From: CAZDDI01 sp964504195
Lineage (GTDB): Bacteria > Chloroflexota > Anaerolineae > B4-G1 > SLSP01
Direction: 5' to 3'
Length of the DNA: 64,000 bases
NCBI GenBank assembly: GCA_964504195.1
Contig: CAZDDI010000014.1
Span: 1 to 64,000 of the forward strand
Positions 44,010-53,800 of this stretch are shown one piece after another. Both the position numbers and the translations under genes were made by a program. Below the pieces are notes generated by a model. That model saw nothing but the letters and a program-made list of their open reading frames with translations, ran no database searches and was not told where the DNA came from. Within the stretch, counting starts at the first letter, position 1. Every line of letters begins with the position of its first letter.

Positions 44010-44785
44010 TTTTGTCCTACAGCAAAGACTTCACGTTGGAAAAACCAACGAAATGGCGGATAGTCGAACAGCACCCGTCGGGCGACACGCAAGAGCAACT
44101 GCTCCTGGCGATGTTGGGGCGGCGTGCTCAGCCAGCTTCGCAAGCCGTGAAAGCCCGCCTGCCGCAGGTAGCGACGCAAACTCAGCGCCGATTGCTCATT
44201 GACATGCACTTCCAAATTAGCAGGAATCAACGCGCGCGGATTGCGCGGATAGCGTGCCCCATCGCCCATCCAAATACGTATACGGCGCACCAGTGGATAG
44301 GCATAGCGATCATACCAGACATTTGGGGCCGTGTGGATGATGATACGTCCACCGGGTCGCAACACGCGATGCGCCTCACGCAAAGCAGCGTTCAACTCCT
44401 CCGGATACAAGTGCTCGACAATGTCCAACATCAACACTCGGTCAAAACTCGCTGTAGGGAACGGTAGCCGCTTTGCGTCGGCCTGATAGACACCAGTAGC
44501 GGGGGATGCCGCCTGCCGTGACAACCGCATCGCCACCCAGGCATAATCAATGCCAAAGGTACGCGCCCCCAGCCGGGCTGTATGCCGCAAAATTTCACCG
44601 CGCCCACAGCCCACATCCAACACGCTCATACCGGGCGCAATACCCGCCACGCCCAACGCTTCGGTCAGTCGCCGGGAAAGATACTCACCCTCACTAGTCA
44701 CAAACTCCTGGTAGCCTTCGCAGACACTCAGAAAGTATTGTTCGTCGTATAGATGTGAAGATACGCCTGCTTCAGATGGCTCCAT
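44006..44785 (-). CDS. Class I SAM-dependent methyltransferase
   Basis: This 259-residue protein has motif I VLDVGCGRGEILRHTA (about 55-70), motif II-like FGIDYAWVAM, ADAKRLPFPTASFDRV and MLDIVEHL, then the post-motif RVLRPGGRIIIHTAPN. This is the Methyltransf_11 pattern. The C-terminal helix-rich region may confer substrate choice. ATG 44785 is preferred to a TTG 21 nt upstream. It overlaps the sortase start by 4 bp, so the two are co-translated; lipid, sugar or polyketide substrates are all possible. Confidence 0.85.
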   Translation of the reverse strand: MEPSEAGVSSHLYDEQYFLSVCEGYQEFVTSEGEYLSRRLTEALGVAGIAPGMSVLDVGCGRGEILRHTARLGARTFGIDYAWVAMRLSRQAASPATGVYQADAKRLPFPTASFDRVLMLDIVEHLYPEELNAALREAHRVLRPGGRIIIHTAPNVWYDRYAYPLVRRIRIWMGDGARYPRNPRALIPANLEVHVNEQSALSLRRYLRQAGFHGLRSWLSTPPQHRQEQLLLRVARRVLFDYPPFRWFFQREVFAVGQK

Positions 44786-44858
44786 GTAATACCCTATACT
44801 CTCCAAAATTAACCCACAACCAACCCTACTATTTTACCACAGAGATCACAGAAATTTT

Positions 44859-44998
44859 GTAACTACCAGCCATGTCATTGCGAGCCATCTGCGGCGAAGC
44901 AATCTCGTGCGTAGTTTAGATTACGCCATTCGCCGACGAATGGACGCCGTGCAGACACGGCTCGTAATGACAAACAAAGTTTAAGCCTGAGTAGTTAC
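44859..44998. mobile_element. MITE-like element, family 3, copy A (140 bp)
   Basis: The ends are GTAACTAC ... GTAGTTAC. The core is TCATTGCGAGCC-ATCTGCGGCGAAGCAATCTCG and a long inverted counterpart ending GGCTCGTAATGAC. GAAATTTT occurs just left (44851-44858) and at 45000-45007 one base from the right end, a probable target duplication. It fills most of the 327-bp gap between the methyltransferase and the phosphoglycosyl transferase gene; I see nothing coding in the rest. Confidence 0.85.
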
Positions 44999-45112
44999 GG
45001 AAATTTTATACCCACGACGGGCACTCAACACGTTTTTACACGCTCCCGCTGGTCAAATCCAATGGCGGATTTAGCCATCCGCCGCGAGCAAAGTGCCAGG
45101 TAGGCATAGCGC

Positions 45113-46528
45113 TCAATATGCATTGGGCGAATGGAAGATCTGCAAGATGGTACGGATAAAAATTTTCACGTCCAACAACAACGACCAGTTCTCAATATAC
45201 CATAGATCATATTTGGTACGCTCTACAATGGACGTGTCGCCACGCAAACCATTGACCTGCGCCCAGCCAGTCATGCCGGCCTTCTCACGGTGGCGATCCA
45301 TGTAACGGGGAATACTCCGCCGGAATTGTTCCACATACACCGGGCGCTCCGGGCGCGGCCCGACCAGGCTCATATCCCCCAACAACACATTGATAAACTG
45401 CGGGAGCTCATCCAGATTGGTCTTCCGCAGCACCGTGCCAGTGCGCGTGCGCCGGGGGTCATTCTCTGTTGTCCAGCCAGGCCCTTGCTTCTCCGCATCC
45501 ATGCGCATAGAACGAAACTTGAGCATCGGAAAAGGCCTTGCATCCAGCCCCATCCGCTCCTGTACATAGAAAACCGGGCCAGCTGACTCCAATTTCACCA
45601 GAAACGCAATCAACAGCATCACGGGCGAAAGCACAACCAAAGCTGCCGCCGCACCAAAGAAATCCATCGCGCGCTTGGCCGTCCCACGCCAGCCGGTCAA
45701 CGCAATATCGCGCACCGTAAGCATGGGAATGCCGCCTAGCGCGGCGATGCTCACCGGCCCAGCCATGATCTGGAACAGGTCGGGATAAACGCGAATGGTC
45801 ACGCGGCCCCGTTCGCACTCGGCAATGAGCCAGAGGATTTCCTGATGGGTGGTATCTTCCGGCAGTGCAATGATGACCTCATCCGCCTGCTGCTCACGGA
45901 TGATGTCCGAAAGATGCTCCACTGACCCCAACACCGGCACCCCCAAGAGCGGCGGCATCTCTAGGCCCTCGTTAGTGATAATCCCCAACACATCATAGCC
46001 CAGTTCGGGCGACCAAAGAATCTTCTGCAAGATCATGCGCGCGATGTCGCCCGTGCCTACCAGCAACGCGCGCTGCCGTGCCCAGCCCCGCCGCACCAAC
46101 CAGCGCCGCACCCAACTGTTGACCACCCGGTTGACTGAAACCAGCAAAACCGTGCTGAACCAGGCATAGAACACCATCACGCGGGAATAATCCTGGCCCA
46201 CGGTGAGGTCACGCAAAAGCAGCGAAACCAACGCCACACCACTCAACGTGCCGATAATACTGGTGGCGAAGATACTGTAAAACTCATCCACCCGCGAAGA
46301 ACGGCGTACATCGTAGAGAGGGGCAAAGAAAAAGGCCACCAGCACGGCCCCGGTATGAATCAACAACATGGGGAAATAATCCCCGAAGGGGCGCAGGTCT
46401 TGCGCCAGATCAGGGAAAGGAATCCACTGGCGCAGCTGATAGGCCAATGCGAACGCCAGCCCGGCAGCGAGGAAATCCGTCAGCGCCAGCAACACCACGA
46501 AAAAGCGGCGACCTTGTGCAGCTTTCAT
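45113..46528 (-). CDS. Undecaprenyl-phosphate glycosyl-1-phosphate transferase (exopolysaccharide initiation, WcaJ-like)
   Basis: This 471-residue protein has four N-terminal membrane segments (about 10-130) and a CoA-binding-like Rossmann domain (about 150-260: ALLVGTGDIARMIL). A further membrane helix precedes the catalytic bacterial-sugar-transferase domain (about 280-471): KRAMDFFGA, PVFYVQERMGLDARPFPMLK, the acidic motif LRKTNLDELPQFINVLLGD and MSLVGPRPERP. It loads a sugar-phosphate on the lipid carrier to start polysaccharide synthesis. ATG 46528 overlaps the GT2 stop (ATGA), so the pair is co-translated. Length and motifs are complete. Confidence 0.92.
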   Translation of the reverse strand: MKAAQGRRFFVVLLALTDFLAAGLAFALAYQLRQWIPFPDLAQDLRPFGDYFPMLLIHTGAVLVAFFFAPLYDVRRSSRVDEFYSIFATSIIGTLSGVALVSLLLRDLTVGQDYSRVMVFYAWFSTVLLVSVNRVVNSWVRRWLVRRGWARQRALLVGTGDIARMILQKILWSPELGYDVLGIITNEGLEMPPLLGVPVLGSVEHLSDIIREQQADEVIIALPEDTTHQEILWLIAECERGRVTIRVYPDLFQIMAGPVSIAALGGIPMLTVRDIALTGWRGTAKRAMDFFGAAAALVVLSPVMLLIAFLVKLESAGPVFYVQERMGLDARPFPMLKFRSMRMDAEKQGPGWTTENDPRRTRTGTVLRKTNLDELPQFINVLLGDMSLVGPRPERPVYVEQFRRSIPRYMDRHREKAGMTGWAQVNGLRGDTSIVERTKYDLWYIENWSLLLDVKIFIRTILQIFHSPNAY

Positions 46529-47406
46529 CGTTGCCACCGTACTCGCAGTTGCGTCATCCAGGTAAGGATGCGCAACGTTAAGATGACCAGCGCATGAAGC
46601 ATCCGGGGCGTATCTTCTGCATAGTGCTTACGATAGAAAATTTCCATCGCGCGCCAAAACGCCACTCGCGAATGTGGATTCTGGCGGCTGGCGGCGCGTT
46701 TGACGTGCAGCACGGTCACAGCGGGATAATAGATCACCTGCCAGTCCGCCGCTTTAATGCGATAGGCCCAATCGAGGTCTTCCCCATACATGAAGAAGGC
46801 TTCATCAAGCAAACCCACCTGCGCCAACGCTGCCCCGCGCACCAGCATAAACGCGCCCACCACAGAATCCACCTCAGCCATTTGATCGGGATCGAGATAG
46901 GTGAGGTTGTAGCGGGCAAACCGGCGGCTACGCGGAAAGAGCCGCGAGAGGCCCACAATATGATAGAAGGCTACCGCTAACGTCGGGAACGAGCGGCGGC
47001 AAGCGCGATCCAGCGAACCATCTGGGCGCACCAGCTTCGGGCCGACCACGCCCACAGCGGGGTGCGCATCTATAAACTGCACGACCTCCGCAAACGCCGT
47101 CGGGGGCACTTCAGTATCAGGGTTGAGCAGCAGCGCATGGCGACAAGGGGCGCCCACCACCCCTTCACCGAAGCCCAACGCGCGCAAGCCCTGGTTGTTG
47201 GCCGTGGGATAGCCCGGATTATCCGCGTTAGCAATCAAAAGCACCTGCGGGAAATCCGCAGCGACCATCGCCGCACTGCCATCAGCAGAGGCGTTATCCA
47301 CCACACACACACAAAACGTCACACCCGCACTGGCAAACACCGTTTCCAGGCAACGGCGCAGCAGCGCGCGCGTGTTGTAATTGACGATCACAATCCCCAG
47401 GTCCAT
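46525..47406 (-). CDS. GT2 family glycosyltransferase (rhamnosyltransferase-like)
   Basis: This 293-residue enzyme has a GT-A fold: start DLGIVIVNYNTRALLRRCLE, then CVVDNASADGSA, LLIANADNPGYPTANNQG and the metal-binding region LLNPDTEVP. GAFMLVRGAAL and MYGEDLDWAYRI follow (the ED base pair is typical of dTDP-rhamnosyl GT2 enzymes). The ATG at 47406 begins the domain and lies only about 7 nt after the -10 box, so the mRNA may be leaderless; no Shine-Dalgarno is seen. It precedes the phosphoglycosyl transferase gene with a 4-bp overlap. Confidence 0.9.
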   Translation of the reverse strand: MDLGIVIVNYNTRALLRRCLETVFASAGVTFCVCVVDNASADGSAAMVAADFPQVLLIANADNPGYPTANNQGLRALGFGEGVVGAPCRHALLLNPDTEVPPTAFAEVVQFIDAHPAVGVVGPKLVRPDGSLDRACRRSFPTLAVAFYHIVGLSRLFPRSRRFARYNLTYLDPDQMAEVDSVVGAFMLVRGAALAQVGLLDEAFFMYGEDLDWAYRIKAADWQVIYYPAVTVLHVKRAASRQNPHSRVAFWRAMEIFYRKHYAEDTPRMLHALVILTLRILTWMTQLRVRWQR

Positions 47407-47413
47407 CGAGGCT

Positions 47414-47441
47414 ATTCTAGCACAGAGAGCCAAGTGAGCAA
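47414..47441 (-). promoter_or_regulatory. Promoter of the GT2-phosphoglycosyl transferase pair
   Basis: On the minus strand, TTGCTC (47436-47441), a 16-bp spacer and TAGAAT (47414-47419). The -10 ends only 7 nt before ATG 47406. Confidence 0.65.
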
Positions 47442-47575
47442 GTTGTGTAGTGGCGGCTTCAGCCGTTCTGCCGCCCCTCCAAAAAAAACACCTCAAGGCG
47501 TTACTACGAGAAAGATTCGTCAATGTCCAGTTGTGTATAATAACTCAAGTTGCCACCTGGGCTAATTCAGAGATT

Positions 47576-47650
47576 TAGGACACGGATTTTACGGATCACA
47601 CGGATTTTTTCTGGTTCTTATCCGTAAAATCCATGCAAATCCGTGTCCTA
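47576..47650. repeat. 75-bp palindromic repeat (TTAGGACACGGATTT ... AAATCCGTGTCCTA)
   Basis: The outer arms of 14 bases are perfect inverted repeats (TAGGACACGGATTT), and inner arms ACGGAT/ATCCGT add to the symmetry. It could fold into a long hairpin. It has no coding capacity, and only one copy is visible here. Confidence 0.75.
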
Positions 47651-47675
47651 TAAAAATTCTGGCGGACGGGTAGCA

Positions 47676-47799
47676 ACTTGTAGGGCTTAGACCTGGCAGG
47701 TTTTCAGGCCTTAAGTCTACAAAACGTCGTTATTCACCGGTAAAATACTCCCCTACCCAATAAGTGCGCAACCTGCCAGGTCTTAACTTAATGCCATCG
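47676..47799. mobile_element. MITE-like element, family 2, copy 3 (degraded)
   Basis: The interior and right arm match copies 1 and 2 (ACCTGGCAGGTTT, AAACGTCGTTATTCACCGGTAA, ACCTGCCAGGTCTTAACTTAA). The left terminal CAATGTCATT is lost or replaced and the right terminus reads GCCATCG. No duplication was found. It is an old copy. Confidence 0.8.
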
Positions 47800-48060
47800 C
47801 ATGTCCAGTTATGTAGAATATTAGGAGGTACATAGCAAAACAGCGTTTTACGAAAAAATTAATGGACACCCTAAGTACAAAAAACATTTGCCTTTTACAA
47901 AACTCCATATACACTAAGAATTTATCCGACAAGGCATCAAGGCGGTGGTTGAGCCTGCCGAAACCAGCACCGAGTCTCAATAGGCTCAACCAACGGCTAA
48001 ATTTTCGGATAGGTATTCATGCTAAATACAGGCTCGCTATACGGTGATAGTTCATACATG

Positions 48061-48202
48061 GTAACTACTCAGGTTCAAACTGTATCTGTCATTGCGAGCC
48101 GTCTGCGGCGAAGCAATCTCAACCATGAACGAGATTGCGCCGTTCGGAGACGAACGGACGCCACGGAGACGTGGCTCACAATGACAAGGCTGAGGTAGTT
48201 AC
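48061..48202. mobile_element. MITE-like element, family 3, copy B (142 bp)
   Basis: The ends are GTAACTACTCAGG ... CTGAGGTAGTTAC; the core resembles copies A, C and D. The flanks CATACATG and CATATATT match at 6 of 8, possibly a decayed duplication. Confidence 0.85.
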
Positions 48203-48252
48203 CATATATTACGGATCGCACAACTAATTTTACTGTGATAAAGGTTAGGACG

Positions 48253-48861
48253 ATGCAATTGCCGAACTGGGAAACGGTGAAACAAACTGCGCGGGCGCGT
48301 TTACAACGGGACTTGCCAACGCAATTGACCTATCACGCGATAAGACACACGATGGAGGATGTGTTGCCCGCTGCTGAGCGATTAGCGACGCTGGCAGGTG
48401 TGGATGGAGAGGCCCTACTGCTGTTGCGCACCGCTGCCGTATACCACGACATTGGCTATACCGAACAGTACTTTTCCAATGAACCGATCGCTGTGCGTAT
48501 TGCTTATGAAGTCTTGCCCGCGTTTGGATTCTCGCCCGCGCAACTCACCGTTATCGAGGGGCTAATCCTGGCGACCAGAATGCCCCAGTGCCCCCAAACG
48601 CCGCTGGAGGAGCTACTCTGCGATGCGGATATGGACTCGCTAGGGCGTGATGATTATTGGGCCACCAGCCTGGCCCTGCGCGAGGAGCTGTCCCGACAGC
48701 TCGTGGTGGTGGAGCTGCCCGTGTGGATCGCACGCCAGCACACGTTTCTGAGCGGGCACACCTACTTCACCACAGCTGCCCGCCAACTGCGCGACGCGAA
48801 AAAGGCCGAGAACATCGCCATGCTCAAGGGGTGGATGGATAACGGCTATCGTGAGGCATGA
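48253..48861 (+). CDS. HD-domain phosphohydrolase
   Basis: This 202-residue protein has HD metal ligands in order: YHAIRHTMEDVL (first His), VYHDIGYTEQYF (HD pair) and CDADMDSLG (final Asp). HD proteins hydrolyse nucleotides or related phosphates; this short form has no partner domain, so the substrate is open. ATG 48253 follows TTAGGA. It is bordered by MITE copies B (51 bp upstream) and C (69 bp downstream) and stands alone as a transcription unit. Confidence 0.82.
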   Translation: MQLPNWETVKQTARARLQRDLPTQLTYHAIRHTMEDVLPAAERLATLAGVDGEALLLLRTAAVYHDIGYTEQYFSNEPIAVRIAYEVLPAFGFSPAQLTVIEGLILATRMPQCPQTPLEELLCDADMDSLGRDDYWATSLALREELSRQLVVVELPVWIARQHTFLSGHTYFTTAARQLRDAKKAENIAMLKGWMDNGYREA

Positions 48862-48929
48862 AATGAATCCTTGCACCTTGGCGGCTTGGCATTTTTAACA
48901 CCAGGGCGCAAAGGCGCGAAGAATTTCTG

Positions 48930-49025
48930 TCATTGCGAGCGGTCTGCGGCGAAGCAATCTCGTCCATGGTTGAGATTGCGCCGTTCGGAGACGAACGGAC
49001 ACCGCGGAGACGCGGCTCGCAATGA
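48930..49025. repeat. MITE family 3, copy C (core only)
   Basis: The inverted core TCATTGCGAGCGGTCTGCGG ... CGCGGCTCGCAATGA is intact, but the outer GTAACTAC arms are absent on both sides. No duplication is seen. It is either a truncated copy or an independent shorter form. Confidence 0.8.
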
Positions 49026-49126
49026 TAGTATGGCGTGATTGCAGATCGAGTGTAACCTCGTAGATCCTTGAGCATTTTTAGGTTTTTAATCCCTTGTGAA
49101 TGTAAGTTACAGAAGGAAGGGTAAAA

Positions 49127-50251
49127 ATGCAACCATTACTATTTGACCGAATTGAAGGGGATTCTCAAGAAGACAAATCAGAGGAAGAAAGGTTAAGAGA
49201 AGCAAAACAAGAGAAAGAAATACAAAAGATTCTTAACAACTTATCTGCTGCTACTGTAAATACACTTAGAGATAAAGTTGCTTGGGTACTTAATCAAAAC
49301 CCTGCAGCAAGAGACTCTGATGTCACTCTTATGCTTGACTTTTGGCGGACTTTTGAGCCTAATATTTATAATGGTCAGTCGATTAACCCAGATGATTTAT
49401 ATCGTTTGACTCGTATGACATCTATTGCTCGGGAAAGGGCAAGAATCCAAAATACTTACAAACTATTTCAAGCAAGTTCTAAAATTCGCCATCATCGTGG
49501 AACTTTATCAGAAGACGAGAAAGAAAAGGCGGTTGAAGATAAACCGGTAGGTTATCCTTCTTTGACTGTGTATATGGATGAAAGTGGAAAAAATGAAGAT
49601 TATTTGATTGTGAGCAGCGTTTGGTTTCTTGAGGTTGGGAAATCACATTTTGACATTTATAAGAAAATAGCAGATTTTAAAAAAAATAAAGGGTTTACTA
49701 GAGAATTTCACTTCGCCAAAATGGGACGCAAGGACTTGAATATATACAAAGAAATGGTGCAGATATTTTTAAGCGAAGCCCCAGCATGTAGTTTCAAAGT
49801 TATAAGTATTCCTGCTAGGGGTATTCAAAACAAACAAGAAGCTCTAAGACAATTGTTTTATCATTTGATCGTTAAAGGAATTGATAATGAAAATGAAACA
49901 GGTAGAGCGGTTTTGCCTAGATCTCTTCAAATTTGGAAAGATGCTGAAGTCGAAGGATCTGACCGTTTGTTGATTGCTGAGCTAGATGATAGGTTAAGGC
50001 AAGCGTCTTCAAATTTATTTTCTGGTAATCTACAAATTGATTATATTAGATGTGCAGATTCAAAGCATAATTTGTTTTTGCAAATCGCAGATCTTTTAGC
50101 TTCTAGCGCAAACCGTGTTTTGAATGAACCTAGTATTGAAAGAAATCACAAAACTGATTTTGCTGATTTCTTTCTAGATTTACTGGGGGTTGATAAATCA
50201 TTTTGTCCGAATGATAAAATAGGGGATACTACAGTTTATATTTCTCTGTGA
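49127..50251 (+). CDS. DUF3800 protein (RNase-H-like fold), AT-rich, likely acquired
   Basis: This 374-residue protein has a charged helical N-terminus (1-130), then LTVYMDESGKNEDYLIVSS with the family's DES motif, EFHFAKMGRKDLN, and near the end DSKHNLFLQIADLLAS, which holds the final conserved Asp. DUF3800 proteins resemble RNase H folds and are frequent in mobile and defence regions; function is unproven. GGAAGG precedes the ATG. Base composition is visibly AT-rich and codon use (many AAA, TTT, ATT) differs from neighbours. MITE family 3 copies C and D lie on its two sides. Confidence 0.85.
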   Translation: MQPLLFDRIEGDSQEDKSEEERLREAKQEKEIQKILNNLSAATVNTLRDKVAWVLNQNPAARDSDVTLMLDFWRTFEPNIYNGQSINPDDLYRLTRMTSIARERARIQNTYKLFQASSKIRHHRGTLSEDEKEKAVEDKPVGYPSLTVYMDESGKNEDYLIVSSVWFLEVGKSHFDIYKKIADFKKNKGFTREFHFAKMGRKDLNIYKEMVQIFLSEAPACSFKVISIPARGIQNKQEALRQLFYHLIVKGIDNENETGRAVLPRSLQIWKDAEVEGSDRLLIAELDDRLRQASSNLFSGNLQIDYIRCADSKHNLFLQIADLLASSANRVLNEPSIERNHKTDFADFFLDLLGVDKSFCPNDKIGDTTVYISL

Positions 50252-50864
50252 TTTTAAGTGTTTTTGATAATAGCACCAAAGCAACCTCGTCAAAGATAGC
50301 CATACTTTTGTTTAGTTTTGCGATACAGCGTTTTTCTTGAGCGCGTCTCAGTTCTGGGGTGGTTTAATAAATGTCAAAGAAATTAGATGTTGTGGTGCAT
50401 CTGCAGAACATGCCTGATGCTTAGGGATGGTCTGTGTCGAGGGAACAATCTCAGCTATGGCAGCGGGGAGCGGGACTTATCTAAATCGAAATACAAGATG
50501 AAGATCATCTGCGTGGGCACACATTACGTTTCATAATTGTAACTACTCAACCTTTGTCATTGCGAGCCGTCTGCGGCGAAGCAATCTCGTTCATAATTGA
50601 GATTGCACCATTCGCAGACGAATGGACGCCGCGGAGACGCGGCTCGCAATGACAGATAAATCTCGAGCCTGAGTAGTTACTCATAATTTGTATACGTCAG
50701 CCTGTTGCCATGTGGCGGTTTTGCGCTTTTTAACGTAGGGGACCAAGTCGCAAAGGCAAAACATGAAATTTGCCATAGCACCTTTTCGCTCACGCTCTGG
50801 TCAGTCCCTGACCGTGCAAATCAGGAGCAGCGCGGTCTGGAGACCGACGACAGCAGAGAAATCT
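50252..50864. other. 613-bp gene-poor spacer
   Basis: The first 280 bp are AT-rich with no convincing gene. MITE copy D occupies 50539-50680. Beyond it are two small hairpins, GGTCAG-TCC-CTGACC (50799-50813) and CGGTCT-GG-AGACCG (50833-50846), which might help end the cyclase transcript. Confidence 0.55.
50539..50680. mobile_element. MITE-like element, family 3, copy D (142 bp, perfect 8-bp duplication)
   Basis: The ends are GTAACTACTCA ... TGAGTAGTTAC, with the standard core between. TCATAATT stands immediately left (50531-50538) and right (50681-50688), defining an 8-bp target duplication and the element's exact limits. Confidence 0.9.
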
Positions 50865-50880
50865 TCACGCATCACGCATT
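50861..50880. repeat. Degenerate ACGTTTCACG-type motif overlapping the cyclase 3' end
   Basis: ATCTTCACGCATCACGCATT spans the stop of the cyclase gene. It belongs to the same loose motif group as the stretch at 55460-55512. Confidence 0.35.
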
Positions 50881-53800
50881 CCTATCTCCCCAATCTCCCG
50901 ATTCACCCGCACCTGCGCCAGGAACACCTGACGCAGGTCTGCATCTCCAATCCGCTCGGCCTGGGATAGCATGGCGGCCTCCGCCTGGCGCAAATAGTCC
51001 CCCGCTTCAGGCGCGGCGTTCGCCAGCAGCGCGCGGTAGTGGACGAGATACACTTGCTGCACCTCTTCCACGTTGGGCTGCTCCTGTAACCCGGTGATAG
51101 CCTGCTGCGATGTGCTAAGCGCGGTCTCGGCCTGGCCCTGCCCCAATTGCGCCCGCGCGAGTTGCGCCCGCGCGGGGATAAGCTCCGCCTTTAGCCCCAA
51201 CTCCGTGTACAGCTTCACCGCCTCGGCCAGCTGCGTCTCGGCCTGCGCATACTCGCCCCGCGCCAGCGTCACCCGGCCCAGACCCTCGAGCGTATACGCT
51301 ACGCCGCGCCGGTCGTTGATTTGCTGGCGCAGGCTCAGCGAGGCTTGCAGCCGCGCCTCCGCCGCTTCCAGCTCGCCCAGCGCCAGCTGCGCCATGCCGA
51401 TCCCAAACAGCGAGAAGCCCTGCCCCATCCGATCGCCCACGCGGGTCTTCATCTCCAACGATTGCTCGAACTCCGCCAGCGCGCGCGCATACTCGCCCAC
51501 GCGCAACGCCACGCGCGCCGCGTTGGTGAGGTGGATGCCCAACTGGAACATATCCTGGCGCTGCTGCGCTAACTCCCGCGCGTGCTCGTGCAACCGGGCG
51601 GCTTCACTGTAGTTCCCGGCGAACAGGTGAATCATGCCCAAATACATCACGCTCCAGGCTTCGCCCTTCGTATCCCCAATCTGACGGCGCAGCGCGACGG
51701 CCTGCTCCAACAGCGGTTGCGCCTGCGCGTGCTCGCCTCGAATGTACGCTATCGCCCCCAACTGGTGCAGCGCGGCAGCCTGCCCGGCCGCATGGCCCAG
51801 CGTTTGCTGGATGCGCAACACCTCGCGCGCCGTCTGCTCAGCCTCCGTATACCGCCCCGTCCACTGGTAGAGATCGGCCAACTCCGTAAGCGCGTCGGCG
51901 TAGCGGCTCTCGTCGCCCAGCCCCTCCGCGAGCGCCAACAACGCCTGGATGTCGCGCTCGCGCTCGCGCTGCTGCCCGCGCAAGCCATAGATCGCCTGCC
52001 GCCGCAAGAGGGCGGTAGCCTGTGGCTCCCCACTAGCTGAGCCATGCACTTGCGGCAACAATTCCAGCACATCACTATACAGCTGAATAGCGGTCTCGTT
52101 GGAGAAATCCTCCTGCGCCTTGTGGGCAGCTAATTCCAGGTACTTGAGAGCATGGGGGAAATCCCGTCCCTGTTTGAAGTGGTGGGCCAACAACGCGCTC
52201 TCCTGCGCGGCGCGCGCACCTAATGTCTTTTCCAGCGTCTCGCCCACGCGCCGGTGAAATTCCTGCCGCCGTTGCACCAACAAGTTCTCGTAGGCTACCT
52301 CCTGGATAAGCGCGTCGTTGAACATGTAGGTAGATTCCTGCGTCGCCTGGATCAGGTCGCTACGCTCCAATTGGGCCAACCACCCAGCCAGCTCGCTCTC
52401 GGTTTGTGTCAGCCCGCTCAACACCTCCGTCTGGAAATGCCGCCCGATGACGGCAGCCATCTGCAAGGCCTGGCGCGCATCCTCCGTGAGCCGGTCAATG
52501 CGGGCGATGATGGCCCCTTGTAGCGTATCGGGCACGGCAATCGTCTCGATCTTGCTGGTGACTTGCCAGCGCTTGGGCTTGCTCGCATCGCTGCGTTCGC
52601 CCTTGCGTTTGAGTGAGCGCGCGAAGCTGGCGATGTTGTCGAAGGCGTCGTCTCGCGTCTCCAGCGGCGTCACCGCGCCGGTCTCGATGAGTGAGCGCAC
52701 CACCTCACCCAGGTAGAAGGGATTGCCGCCAGCCTTATCGAGGATGCGCTGGCGCACTTCCGGCGTGAACTCCGCGCCGGGCAGGAAAAGCTCCAGCAGC
52801 TCCGCGCTGTGCGGCTCGCTAAGATTTACCAGGCGGATTTCTGCATAGCGATGATGGAACGCGCTATCGGCCTTGCTACGCAGTCGCCAGCAGCCTTTTT
52901 CGCGCTGGGGCCGGAAGACCAGGATAAACACCAGCGGCGCGCGGTCGGTAACGCTGAACAGGTCTTCGAGCAGCGCCAGCGAGGCTTCATCGGCCCAGTG
53001 CAGATCGTCAATGGCAACCACGGTGGGCTGCTTTCGTGCCAGCAGCGTGAAATATTCGCGCGCGGCCCAGAACGTCTGCTTTTGCCGCACTTGTGGATCG
53101 AGACCCCGCACGAGTTGCCCCCATTCCCCCTCCAGCTCGATACCCATCATCTGCGCCAAAAACGGAACTGCCTCACGCGCCGTCTCGCGCCCCATCAGCT
53201 CGCCCCCCTGCTCCCACAAATTGAAGAGTACATCATTCTCGTTGGCATTCGACGGCAAATTAAGCGCATTGCGTAACAGCTGCGCCGCTAACCAATAGCT
53301 TATCTGCTCACTAAAGGAAAGCCCCTGCACTGTGATGTGCAACAACTGCCCCCCATCGGCCTGCTGCTGGAGCGCGGACAGTGTCTCACGCAACAGCCGC
53401 GACTTGCCCAAGCCGCTTTCGCCCAGCACCGTGACAATTTGCCCATAGCCCCGCCCAGGACGGGTGGTATGCTCGTCCTGTAACACGCGCACCAGCGCCA
53501 GCAGGCGGGCCAGCTCCTCGTCACGGCCCACCATCGGGGGATCATTAGGATGGAGCACATGTAACTGGCTCAAATCCTCGCGTTGCCGCTCCACGGTGAA
53601 AGTATGAATGAGCAGGTCTTTGCCCTTCACCTTAATTTCACCCTTATCGGTCAACTCGAAATAATCCATCACGCGCTCTTTGGTTTTCTTGCTGATGAGA
53701 ACCTGCCCCCACGCAGCATAAGACATCAACCGCGCGGCCATATTGATGTCATCGCCCATCAGGGTGTATTCCTGGCGTAGATTGGGCGCTCCGGCATTGC

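Larger units (their letters stand above)
47407..48252. other. 846-bp gene-poor, repeat-rich spacer
   Basis: It contains the GT2 promoter, the 75-bp palindrome (47576), MITE family 2 copy 3 (47676), an AT-rich stretch with a 10-bp inverted repeat (47947-47956 / 47982-47991) and MITE family 3 copy B (48061). Short open frames on both strands near 47.8-48.05 kb have no ribosome sites or recognisable content. Confidence 0.7.

Noticed and set aside
47783..48047. Short open frames on both strands in the AT-rich spacer
   Set aside because: No ribosome sites and no recognisable motifs; part of the sequence is a MITE end and an inverted repeat.
44859..50680. Possible CRISPR array from the recurring repeats
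   Set aside because: Copies are far apart, lack regular spacers, and carry terminal inverted repeats and target duplications, so they are MITE-like elements.
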